Assembly (NCBI RefSeq): GCF_026241135.1
Contig: NZ_JAPFGA010000003.1
Location: forward strand, 62,001-126,000
DNA from: Galbibacter kalidii
Lineage (GTDB): Bacteria; Bacteroidota; Bacteroidia; Flavobacteriales; Flavobacteriaceae
DNA: 64,000 bases
Reading direction: 5' to 3'
Shown here: positions 36,931 to 44,985 of the stretch, piece after piece
Numbering within the stretch: position 1 is the first letter of the stretch
Layout of the letters: each line of letters begins with the position of its first letter
Notes under the pieces: generated by a model
Told to the model about the DNA's origin: nothing
Databases searched by the model: none
What the model saw: the letters and a program-made list of their open reading frames with translations, nothing else
Made by a program: the position numbers and the translations under genes

Positions 36931-36975
36931 AATACGTATTAATACTTAATTTTATCATCACTAATATTAAGTATT
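36931..36975 (+). promoter_or_regulatory. narK leader: TACGTA palindrome and start-abutting inverted repeat
   Basis: AATACGTATT (36931-36940) is a perfect palindrome and is followed by TAATTTTA (36947-36954), one mismatch from the -7 consensus. A second, perfect inverted repeat pairs AATACTTAAT (36941-36950) with ATTAAGTATT (36966-36975), which touches the narK ATG. In mRNA the second repeat could form a hairpin at the start codon; in DNA it could be a further regulator site. Confidence 0.5.
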
Positions 36976-38400
36976 ATGCAAACAACTCCAGAAACTAAAG
37001 CAACTAAATTAAATTTAAAGGCTATAAAAAGCACTCCTATAAGAACGTTTTGGATCTCTTCCTTTGCCTTTTTCTTGTGTTTTTTCGCATGGTTTGGCAT
37101 TGTGCCTTTCATGCCTGATGTTATAAAAGATTTAGGGTTGACCCCCAGCCAAAAATGGAATGCGGTTATTCTAGCAGTATCGGGGACTGTATTTGCGCGC
37201 TTACTCATAGGTAAATTGTGTGACAAATACGGTCCACGGCTGTGTTACACATGGCTGTTAACCCTCGGAGCCATTCCGGTTATTTTAAGCGGATTGGTAC
37301 AAACACCGCTTCAATTTCTTATTTGCAGGCTATTTATTGGTTTTATTGGTGCCTCTTTTGTGATCACACAGGTACACACCTCCTTAATGTTTGCTCCCAA
37401 TGTTGTGGGCACAGCCAATGCTACATCAGCAGGTTGGGGTAACTTGGGTGGCGGTGCCAACCGATTGGGAATGCCACTTATCGCTGCTGCCGTAATTAGT
37501 TTTGGAGTAGCAGAAAGTGAAGCTTGGCGCTATGCCATGGTGATTGCCGGGATTGTATGTTTTATTATGGGGATTGTCTATTATTTCTTTACCCAAGACA
37601 CCCCTGAAGGAAACTTCAAAAACTTGAAAGAAAAGGGAAAAAAGGTTCCGAATCTCAAAAAAGACCAAGTTGGTTTTTCAGAAGCCATTAAAGATTATAG
37701 AGTGTGGATATTGTTTATCGTCTATGCCGCTTGTTTTGGCATTGAACTGACCGTATACGGTACTATGGACGATTATCTTCAAAACACTTTTCAGTTGGAG
37801 CGGGTTACCGCCGGAAATATTGTCCTCTCTTTTGCGCTGATGAATATTTTTGCGCGTACCCTGGGTGGGTTTTTTGGTGATAAATCCGGAAAACTCAAAG
37901 GGCTACGTGGCCGGGTTATATTTCTCGCTGCTATTTTAACCCTTGAAGGAATCATTTTATCGACTTTTTCGATGATGACAAGTTTGACACTGGGTGTCAT
38001 ATTTCTCATTTTATTTAGTTTGAGCGTTCAAATGGCTGAAGGTGCTACTTTTTCGGTAGTCCCTTTTATCAATAAAAAGGCGATTGGTTCTATTTCGGGT
38101 ATTGTAGGCGCCGGTGGTAATGTCGGTGCATTTTTGGCCGCTTTACTTTTAAAGTCCAAATCGGCCGTAGCGGAAAAAACAGCTATTGTAGAAAGTCAAG
38201 GTTTAGGGGAGACTGCAGTAAAAGTTGCACAGTCTGAAGCTGCTGCAAATGCTGTATCCAGTGGATATTTGGTCATTGGATTCTTTGTAGTATTTACCGG
38301 ACTAATTGCTTTAGCCATTCGCTTTTCGATTGAAGATGAAAAAAATGCCGAGAGAGAACTTAAAGAAATCCGAGGAGAATTTGTTACCGTCAATAGTTAG
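36976..38400 (+). CDS. narK: Major facilitator nitrate/nitrite transporter
   Basis: This 474-residue MFS protein has 12 predicted spans. It carries the NNP-family nitrate signatures GWGNLGGGANRLGMPLI near residues 155-171 and GIVGAGGNVGAFLAALL near 375-391, and an arginine in ARLLIGKLCDKYGPRLCY. It brings nitrate into the cytoplasm. The next gene, nitrate reductase, begins 45 bases later with no terminator, and the rubredoxin gene follows, so narK leads a nitrate uptake and reduction operon. The leader carries a TACGTA palindrome. Confidence 0.93.
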   Translation: MQTTPETKATKLNLKAIKSTPIRTFWISSFAFFLCFFAWFGIVPFMPDVIKDLGLTPSQKWNAVILAVSGTVFARLLIGKLCDKYGPRLCYTWLLTLGAIPVILSGLVQTPLQFLICRLFIGFIGASFVITQVHTSLMFAPNVVGTANATSAGWGNLGGGANRLGMPLIAAAVISFGVAESEAWRYAMVIAGIVCFIMGIVYYFFTQDTPEGNFKNLKEKGKKVPNLKKDQVGFSEAIKDYRVWILFIVYAACFGIELTVYGTMDDYLQNTFQLERVTAGNIVLSFALMNIFARTLGGFFGDKSGKLKGLRGRVIFLAAILTLEGIILSTFSMMTSLTLGVIFLILFSLSVQMAEGATFSVVPFINKKAIGSISGIVGAGGNVGAFLAALLLKSKSAVAEKTAIVESQGLGETAVKVAQSEAAANAVSSGYLVIGFFVVFTGLIALAIRFSIEDEKNAERELKEIRGEFVTVNS

Positions 38401-38445
38401 GGTTAAATTTATAAAAGGAATAAGGATATTTAAAACATACACAAG

Positions 38446-41400
38446 GTGTTGAAAAAAGAAGTAAAAACCACTTGTTCATATTGTGGTGTAGGCTGTGGGA
38501 TCGTTGTAAAAAAGGATGCCGAAAATAAAGTTTATGTGGAAGGAGATAAAGACCATCCAGTAAACAAGGGAATGCTTTGTTCCAAAGGAATGAACCTGCA
38601 TTATGTGGCCAACGATACTTCTGACAGAATTTTATATCCCGAGATGCGATGGAGCAAGTCTCACCCTCGGGAACGGGTTTCTTGGGATGATGCCATGGAA
38701 AGGGCCGCTTCAGTTTTCAAATCGATTATAAAAAAATACGGTCCGGACAGTGTTGGCTTTTATGTTTCCGGGCAGTGTTTAACAGAAGAATATTACATCG
38801 CCAACAAGCTTACAAAGGGTTTTATAGGTACCAATAATATCGATACCAATTCCCGTCTCTGTATGAGTTCGGCTGTTGTAGGCTATAAAAAAACATTTGG
38901 GGAAGACTCTGTTCCCATCGCCTATGATGATATTGAATTGGCAGATTGTTTTTTGATCACAGGAGCAAATCCAGCATGGTGCCACCCTATTCTCTTCCGA
39001 AGGATTGAAAAACACAAAGAAGAAAACCCCGACGTAAAAATTGTCGTGGTCGATCCCCGCAAAACAGATTCAGCCAATTTTGCTGACCTTCACTTACAGA
39101 TTATTCCGGGTACCGATGTCATTCTTTACAATGCCATCGGACGACGATTGATAGAACGCGGATTGATAGATTCCGATTTTATCAAACAACACACAGAGAA
39201 TTACAAAAAATATAAGGAGCAAATCCTATCAACTCCTATTAAAAAAGCGGCAAAAATTTGTGGTGTTTCAGAAAAAGACATCAAGAAAGCTGCAGATATG
39301 ATCGGCTTGTCCAAAGGTTTTATCAGTATGTGGGCCATGGGGCTTAACCAAAGTGTGATGGGGACTGATAAAAATTTTGCACTACTGAACCTTTCACTTA
39401 TCACAGGTCAAGTGGGGAAACCCGGTTCCGGACCTTTTTCCCTTACCGGACAGCCCAACGCTATGGGCGGACGTGAAGTCGGTGGAATGGCCAACCTTTT
39501 GGCGGTACACAAAAATCTTTTAAACGAGGAACACCGAAAAGAAGTCGCACAGTTTTGGGGTGTTAACAGTATTTCAGGAAAACCTGGTTATACAGCCACC
39601 GAAATGTTTGACGCTTTGGAAAAAGGGAAATTAAAAGCAGTTTGGATCGTCTGTACAAATCCGCTTGTGAGTATGCCCAATGTTAGAAAAGCAGAAAAAG
39701 CATTAAAGAACGCTAAATTTGTTGTCGTTCAGGATATCTCCCATAAATCAGATACCACCAAAGTAGCAGACCTTCTTCTACCGGCAGCCGGTTGGTTGGA
39801 AAAAGAAGGGACCATGACCAATTCTGAACGTCGGATCTCATACTTGCCAAAAGTGCTGAATGCTCCGGGTGAAGCAAGAGCCGATGTGGAGATTTTATGT
39901 GACTTTGCCGATAAGATGGGATATCGAGGTTTCAATTACAACTCTACTGAAGAGATCTACAGGGAATATTGCGATATGACCAAAGGAACCAATATCGATA
40001 TTTCTTTTTTGAATTACGACCGACTGAAGAACGAGGGCACCATTCAATGGCCTGTCAATGAATACAGACATCAGGGAACTCCCCGCCTATTTGAAGACCG
40101 CAAATTTTATACGCCTTCACAAAAAGCAATTTTCAATGTGCCCTACAGCACAGAGAACGCTTCCATACAACCGGATAGTGAATATCCTTTGGTTTTAACA
40201 ACGGGAAGAGTACGCGATCAATGGCATACCATGACCAAAACAGGAAAGGTATCGAGATTGCATACCCACTACCCTACACCTGTTCTGGAGATCAATCCGG
40301 TAGATGCATACATCCATCATATAAAAGACGGAGATGTCACAGAGATAAAAAGCCGGAATGGTGAGGTGAGACTTCGGGCCAAAGTAACCAAAAATGTACG
40401 CGAAGGTGTCATTTTTATTCCAATGCATTGGGGAAAAGTGTTGAACAGCGATTTGAACCGTGTCAATAACCTTACCAACAATATTGTTGATCCACAATCG
40501 AAAGAGCCTGATTTTAAGTACACAGCCGTATCGGTTGCCAAATACAAGAAAGAAAGCGAGAAAATCCTTGTTGTCGGAGCTGGCGCGGCAGCATTTAGGT
40601 TTGTTCAAAATTATAGGGATCACGATTCAGAAGATGAAATCCATGTGTTCTCTAAAGAAGCGCATCCATTTTACAATCGGGTGTTGCTCCCTGAATATGT
40701 AACCGAAGAACTCTCTTGGGATCAGCTACAAAAAATAAAGAAAAAAGAACTCGAAAAACTCAAAACCGATATACACCCGGAGACGTTCATCGTCGAAATC
40801 GACAGGAAAAATAAAACCATAACAGACAATCATAACGATATCCATTCTTATGACAAACTAATCCTGGCTACGGGAAGCCGGGCTTTTGTTCCAAAGGACG
40901 TACAACTGAATCTTCCGGGTCGATTTACCTTACGAAGTAAAAATGATGCCGATCGATTTAAAAAGCATTTAGACAATACCAATCTGCCTACAGAACAACA
41001 GCATGTTGCCATTGTTGGTGGTGGACTCCTAGGATTGGAATTGGCAGCAGCATTAAAACATCAAGGGGTAAAAATCACGATCATACAACGTTCTTCCCGC
41101 TTGATGGAGCGCCAGCTCGATATCACTTCAAGTAAGCTTCTGGCGATGAACGTTCAGGAAAGAGGAGTTCAGATCTATTTTGATAATGAAGTCAGTACCG
41201 TTTTTGACGATGAAGAAAACAACGACCTCTCCATTACCCTAAAAAGTGGTAAAATTATCAATGCTCATGCCGTTGTATATGCTATAGGAACACAACCTAA
41301 CATAGAGATAGCTAAACAATGTGGCTTGAAATACGGAAGAGGCGTTAAAGTAAATCAACACTTACAAACTTCCGATCCCTCTATTTTTGCTATTGGTGAG

Positions 41401-41967
41401 ATTGCGCAGTTCAATAACCGTTTATTCGGAATTACTTCCGCAGCTGAAGAACAGGCCGATATCCTTGCTCATTTCATTGCCGGGGATATCAGTAGTTCAT
41501 ACAAAGGTTCTGTTTTGATGAATATTTTGAAGTTCAACGACCTTGACCTGTGTAGCATTGGTGATATTGAGTTTCCTGAAAATGACAACAGTTATGAAGA
41601 AATCATTTTTACTGATGTAAGCAAAAGGTACTACAAAAAGTGTATCGTCAAAGACGATCTTCTGGTTGGGGCTATTTTGATGGGTGACAAGAATGAATTT
41701 GCCGAATTTAAAGAAATGATCGAGAGCAAAATGGAGCTCTCTGACAAGAGGGAAACGCTTCTCCGCGGAACATCCAATTCAAAACCGGTCTTGGGAGAAC
41801 TCGTTTGTTCGTGTAGCCGCGTAGGCGTAGGAAATTTAGAAGAAGCCATTCAACAAGGATGTACGGATTTTACCGAATTGTGTAAACAAACCGGTGCCGG
41901 ACTCGGGTGTGGAAGTTGTAAAACCGAAGTAAGGGAGGTCCTGAAAAGCCAAGAAGTATTGGCGTAA
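38446..41967 (+). CDS. nasA: Assimilatory nitrate reductase fused to FAD/NAD reductase and BFD domains
   Basis: This 1173-residue cytoplasmic enzyme starts at GTG. Residues 1-~690 are the molybdopterin catalytic part, with the Fe4S4 cysteines Cys10, Cys13, Cys17 and Cys45 (CSYCGVGC, MLCSKG), NTNSRLCMSSAVVGYK, TGQPNAMGGREVGGMANLL and a C-terminal dinucleotide-binding barrel (LTTGRVRDQWHTMT). Residues ~706-1110 are a NasB/NirB-like FAD module (ILVVGAGAAAF, then VAIVGGGLLGLELAAAL near 855). Residues ~1119-1165 are a BFD-type [2Fe-2S] domain (CSCSRVG, GCGSC). The fusion supplies electrons to the molybdenum site from one chain; NAD(P)H is the inferred donor. Confidence 0.93.
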   Translation: MLKKEVKTTCSYCGVGCGIVVKKDAENKVYVEGDKDHPVNKGMLCSKGMNLHYVANDTSDRILYPEMRWSKSHPRERVSWDDAMERAASVFKSIIKKYGPDSVGFYVSGQCLTEEYYIANKLTKGFIGTNNIDTNSRLCMSSAVVGYKKTFGEDSVPIAYDDIELADCFLITGANPAWCHPILFRRIEKHKEENPDVKIVVVDPRKTDSANFADLHLQIIPGTDVILYNAIGRRLIERGLIDSDFIKQHTENYKKYKEQILSTPIKKAAKICGVSEKDIKKAADMIGLSKGFISMWAMGLNQSVMGTDKNFALLNLSLITGQVGKPGSGPFSLTGQPNAMGGREVGGMANLLAVHKNLLNEEHRKEVAQFWGVNSISGKPGYTATEMFDALEKGKLKAVWIVCTNPLVSMPNVRKAEKALKNAKFVVVQDISHKSDTTKVADLLLPAAGWLEKEGTMTNSERRISYLPKVLNAPGEARADVEILCDFADKMGYRGFNYNSTEEIYREYCDMTKGTNIDISFLNYDRLKNEGTIQWPVNEYRHQGTPRLFEDRKFYTPSQKAIFNVPYSTENASIQPDSEYPLVLTTGRVRDQWHTMTKTGKVSRLHTHYPTPVLEINPVDAYIHHIKDGDVTEIKSRNGEVRLRAKVTKNVREGVIFIPMHWGKVLNSDLNRVNNLTNNIVDPQSKEPDFKYTAVSVAKYKKESEKILVVGAGAAAFRFVQNYRDHDSEDEIHVFSKEAHPFYNRVLLPEYVTEELSWDQLQKIKKKELEKLKTDIHPETFIVEIDRKNKTITDNHNDIHSYDKLILATGSRAFVPKDVQLNLPGRFTLRSKNDADRFKKHLDNTNLPTEQQHVAIVGGGLLGLELAAALKHQGVKITIIQRSSRLMERQLDITSSKLLAMNVQERGVQIYFDNEVSTVFDDEENNDLSITLKSGKIINAHAVVYAIGTQPNIEIAKQCGLKYGRGVKVNQHLQTSDPSIFAIGEIAQFNNRLFGITSAAEEQADILAHFIAGDISSSYKGSVLMNILKFNDLDLCSIGDIEFPENDNSYEEIIFTDVSKRYYKKCIVKDDLLVGAILMGDKNEFAEFKEMIESKMELSDKRETLLRGTSNSKPVLGELVCSCSRVGVGNLEEAIQQGCTDFTELCKQTGAGLGCGSCKTEVREVLKSQEVLA

Positions 41968-41977
41968 AAATTAAGGT

Positions 41978-43420
41978 ATGAAAAAGGAATTATACAGATT
42001 GATCGTTAAAGGCGGAGTACTTTCTCCGGGAGAATTAAAATCCATCGCTGAAGCTGCTGAAAGTTCCGGTTTAAAAACCATTTCGTTCGGTTCGCGTCAA
42101 GACATCCTTTTTTCAAAAGAGGTAGAAAAGGAAAAACTGTCCAAATTCAACGACCTTGAATGGATAGCCCCCAATGAAACAGGAACCGATAATATTGTTT
42201 GCTCTTATGTTGCTGCTGACATTTTCCCGAACACTTCATGGCTTACTGGCGATCGATATTTGTATATTCTAGAACAATTCAGGCACCACCCAGTTTTAAA
42301 AATCAATATTTCGGATCCCAAACAGCGTTTAGTACCACTTTTTACCGGTCATTTGAATTTTATCGCCTCCACACATGAGGATTACTGGTATCTGTATGTG
42401 CGATTGCCGTATTGGGAAAAAACCATCATGTATCCGGCTTTGATATACAGTTGGGACATTGCAGATGTATCAATTGCTATCGAAAATCTCTTGCAAGAGG
42501 AACCCGAAACCATTGAAATGGTTTTCGAATTGATCAACGACGCCATCGACACTAACAACAGGACAGTCGATACCCCTTTAGATGTTCCTTTTCATCCCTT
42601 TCCTTATTATGAAGGAATGAACAAAATAGGGCTCGATAAATATTGGTTGGGACTCTATTGGAGAAACAATGAATATGACCTCGATTTCCTAAAAGCCATG
42701 TGCGACCTCTGCGCCGAATGTAAAATAGGGAAGGTGTGTATCACACCGTGGAAATCGTTTATTATCAAAGGAATTCAGGCTGAATTCAAGCTGAAATGGG
42801 AAAAATTTCTGGGAAAAAGAGGAATAAATGTCCGCCACTCTATGTTGGAGTTGAACTGGCACTTGCCGGTAGACAACAAAGATGCTTTGAAACTCAAGCG
42901 GTATTTGGTCGCCAATTTTGATCAAAATGATATCAGTACCTACGGACTCACTTTCGGAATAACCGACTACACCCGACAAGCTTATTATTTCACCTCCATT
43001 GTTATTGAAAAAAACAAACAACCCGAAGTTGCAGGTGATTTCACCATACGCGACACCTACAATTTGTTGTATGCAAAGGATTTTGACCCGAATACCATAG
43101 AATATATCACCCATGTTCAGGATGTTGATAAGGTAGAACTTCCGGGGCTGTTGATGGAGCTCAGTAAGATGTACTTCAACTCCTTAGGCGAAGAAACAAA
43201 AAAAGAGGAAAAAGAAACCAAGAAGAAAAAAGAAATAGAGGTCGATGTATACCAGTGTACCGAATGTATGACCATCTACGACCCTTCTTATGGTGACCAA
43301 ACCCAAAACATTGCTCCCAATACCCCTTTTGAAAGCCTCCCGGAAGATTATCACTGCTCCTTATGTGAAGCTTCCAAAGAACACTTAAAGCATATGACGT
43401 TGGTCAAAGAGGTGAAATAG
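41978..43420 (+). CDS. Rubredoxin protein on a sulfite/nitrite-reductase-like scaffold without cluster cysteines
   Basis: This 480-residue protein lies 10 bases after nasA. Its N-terminus (LYRLIVKGGVLSPGELKSIA, then SFGSRQDI) parallels NirB YSIVPRVAGGEITPEKL and GGQRIDL, the ferredoxin-like half domain of siroheme reductases; a later ITPWKSFIIKGI is the second such half. Where NirB has CVGSTWC and GCIREC this protein has no matching cysteines, so it should lack siroheme/Fe4S4. The last ~60 residues are a rubredoxin (YQCTECMTIYDP near 426, YHCSLCEAS near 458). It is probably an electron carrier or partner of NasA or NirB; exact role unknown. Confidence 0.8.
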   Translation: MKKELYRLIVKGGVLSPGELKSIAEAAESSGLKTISFGSRQDILFSKEVEKEKLSKFNDLEWIAPNETGTDNIVCSYVAADIFPNTSWLTGDRYLYILEQFRHHPVLKINISDPKQRLVPLFTGHLNFIASTHEDYWYLYVRLPYWEKTIMYPALIYSWDIADVSIAIENLLQEEPETIEMVFELINDAIDTNNRTVDTPLDVPFHPFPYYEGMNKIGLDKYWLGLYWRNNEYDLDFLKAMCDLCAECKIGKVCITPWKSFIIKGIQAEFKLKWEKFLGKRGINVRHSMLELNWHLPVDNKDALKLKRYLVANFDQNDISTYGLTFGITDYTRQAYYFTSIVIEKNKQPEVAGDFTIRDTYNLLYAKDFDPNTIEYITHVQDVDKVELPGLLMELSKMYFNSLGEETKKEEKETKKKKEIEVDVYQCTECMTIYDPSYGDQTQNIAPNTPFESLPEDYHCSLCEASKEHLKHMTLVKEVK

Positions 43421-44305
43421 TTAATCATGCCTTTGCCCTCTAAAAATCTTAAACAGGTGTAAAACATGAGGGAAAATAGCATCCATGGATTCTTTTGCTC
43501 CATTGGTGGATCCCGGAAGTGCCAGCACTAAACAGTTTCCAATCGTTCCTGCAACACTACGCGAAAGCATCGCAAAAGGCACACGTTCTTGTCCGTAGCT
43601 ACGGATAGCCTCTTCTATTCCCGGAATTTCCCGTTCGAGTAATGGTCGGAGTGCTTCAGGGGTTACATCTCTTAGGGACAAACCGGTTCCACCTGTATAA
43701 ATAAGTAAATGATGGTCTTTTGACAATTCAACTGCTTTTTCCGCAATTATTGATTTTTGATCAGGAATGACCTCATAATGATCAGCCTTAACATCACAAC
43801 GTTTTAACTTTTCAATAATCGCTTTCCCGGCCGCGTCTTCCTTCTTCCCTGCAGAAATCGAATCGGAACAAACCACTACAGCAGCAGTCAAATTGGAAGT
43901 GTACATCCGCTTAAAGCTTTTCTGTCCGCCTTTGTTAGTCACAATCCTTACAGCACCCATCTCGGCAATAACATCCAATTTCTTCAGCTTATTGTAAACG
44001 GTTAGTCCGGCTACCGATGCTCCGTACATGGCTTCTACGTTCAAATCTGTTTTATGAATGGCTTTTGCCGTAACCTTGAACGTTAAACCATTTCCTTTCT
44101 GTTCACTATCAACAGCGATATGATCGATCAAAGACGGATAGGCTCCGGGAATACTTGTCGACGCACTTTTCACTGCCAATTCAGCTGCATTTTTTGCAGA
44201 CTCCAAGAGTTCAACACTCAATGTAGAAACTGCTTTTTCACTTAACTTCAGGCTTATTTCCGCAATGGATGTCCGCGCTGTTTTTATATGATTTGATAAA
44301 TCCAT
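43421..44305 (-). CDS. MoaC/MoaB fusion with degenerate MoaC half
   Basis: This 294-residue fusion acts in molybdenum cofactor synthesis. Residues ~145-290 are an intact MoaB/MogA molybdopterin adenylyltransferase domain (VVCSDSISAGKKEDAAG, IYTGGTGLSLRDVTPEA, LPGSTNGAKE). Residues 1-~135 resemble MoaC, but E. coli His77 corresponds to Tyr (PGAYPSL), Asp128 to Asn (VYNKLKK), Glu112 is lost and Lys51 has no clear counterpart; Glu114 and Lys131 remain. That half may be inactive in cyclic pyranopterin synthesis. It is last in the moeA-moaE-moaCB run, and its stop abuts the convergent rubredoxin gene. Confidence 0.85.
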   Translation of the reverse strand: MDLSNHIKTARTSIAEISLKLSEKAVSTLSVELLESAKNAAELAVKSASTSIPGAYPSLIDHIAVDSEQKGNGLTFKVTAKAIHKTDLNVEAMYGASVAGLTVYNKLKKLDVIAEMGAVRIVTNKGGQKSFKRMYTSNLTAAVVVCSDSISAGKKEDAAGKAIIEKLKRCDVKADHYEVIPDQKSIIAEKAVELSKDHHLLIYTGGTGLSLRDVTPEALRPLLEREIPGIEEAIRSYGQERVPFAMLSRSVAGTIGNCLVLALPGSTNGAKESMDAIFPHVLHLFKIFRGQRHD

Positions 44306-44360
44306 TTTTTGTTGACGGTTAAAAACCCTTGAACCTTAAATTTTAAACTTTGAATATATT

Positions 44361-44804
44361 TTAACTATTCACTTTCCATTGATGGGTTTCGTCTTGAAAA
44401 ATCTCCTTTCCGAAGATAGGAACCTCATCTTTCACCATATTCACTATGGTTTCCGTCGCTTTGTACACTTCTTTTCGCCTTTTTGACGAAACAAAAACAA
44501 AGAAACAGACCTCCCCGACATCCACCTTGCCCAAACTGTGATAGATGTGCATACACGTTAAATCGAACTTCTCAAAAGCTTTCTCCCTTATTTCATACAA
44601 CTTTTCATTAGCCATATTTTCATAGGTCGTGTACTCAATAGCCGTGACCTCTTTTCCGTCAATTTCATCAGCTCTTACCTGTCCCAAAAAGATATTATGG
44701 GCTCCTATGCTGTGCTTTGTCTGGTGTTTTGCTATGGATTCTGCTATAAATGCTGAAGGAATAGCTCCTTCCATAAAAACATTGTGTTTTTTCTTCTTTT
44801 TCAT
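44361..44804 (-). CDS. moaE: Molybdopterin synthase catalytic subunit
   Basis: This 147-residue protein transfers sulfur from MoaD thiocarboxylate to cyclic pyranopterin. It has the MoaE features GAHNIFLGQVR, AIEYTTYENMA, IYHSLGKVDVGEVCFFVFVSSKRRKEV and the C-terminal active-site segment PIFGKEIFQDETHQW with the catalytic lysine. It sits between moeA and the MoaC/MoaB fusion on the minus strand. moaD and moaA are not in the window. A 150-base palindromic repeat ends about 14 bases before its start. Confidence 0.94.
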   Translation of the reverse strand: MKKKKKHNVFMEGAIPSAFIAESIAKHQTKHSIGAHNIFLGQVRADEIDGKEVTAIEYTTYENMANEKLYEIREKAFEKFDLTCMHIYHSLGKVDVGEVCFFVFVSSKRRKEVYKATETIVNMVKDEVPIFGKEIFQDETHQWKVNS

Positions 44805-44818
44805 CTACTTCTTGTTTT

Positions 44819-44970
44819 CCTCACCAAGTGAGATTTATAATGCTCCGACGCCCGCCTACCGTCAGGCAGGCCTGCCTATCGGTAGACAGGCTTGCGCCGA
44901 AATGTTTTTTTGGATTTTCCAATTATGACTGGCGGACCTACCTTTGTCGGCAGACAGGCTTCCCCCGAGG
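44819..44970 (-). repeat. Composite palindromic repeat, copy C (between moeA and moaE)
   Basis: Read on the minus strand it has the same block order as copy B: CTCGGGGGAAGCCTGTCT, CCGACAAAGG, an A-rich block with AAAAAACATTTC, a GCCTGCCT/AGGCAGGC-type hairpin, GGCGTCGGAGCATT and a CTCACTTGGTGAG palindrome. It is the longest copy and contains both left and right blocks. As at nirB-nirD it begins a few bases after the upstream stop and ends just before the downstream gene in the same orientation. Confidence 0.85.
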
Positions 44971-44985
44971 TTGTTGACTATAAAT

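Noticed and set aside
44629-44928. 99-residue plus-strand frame across the moaE start and repeat C
   Set aside because: Its C-terminal half is a translation of the palindromic repeat and its first half is antisense to moaE.
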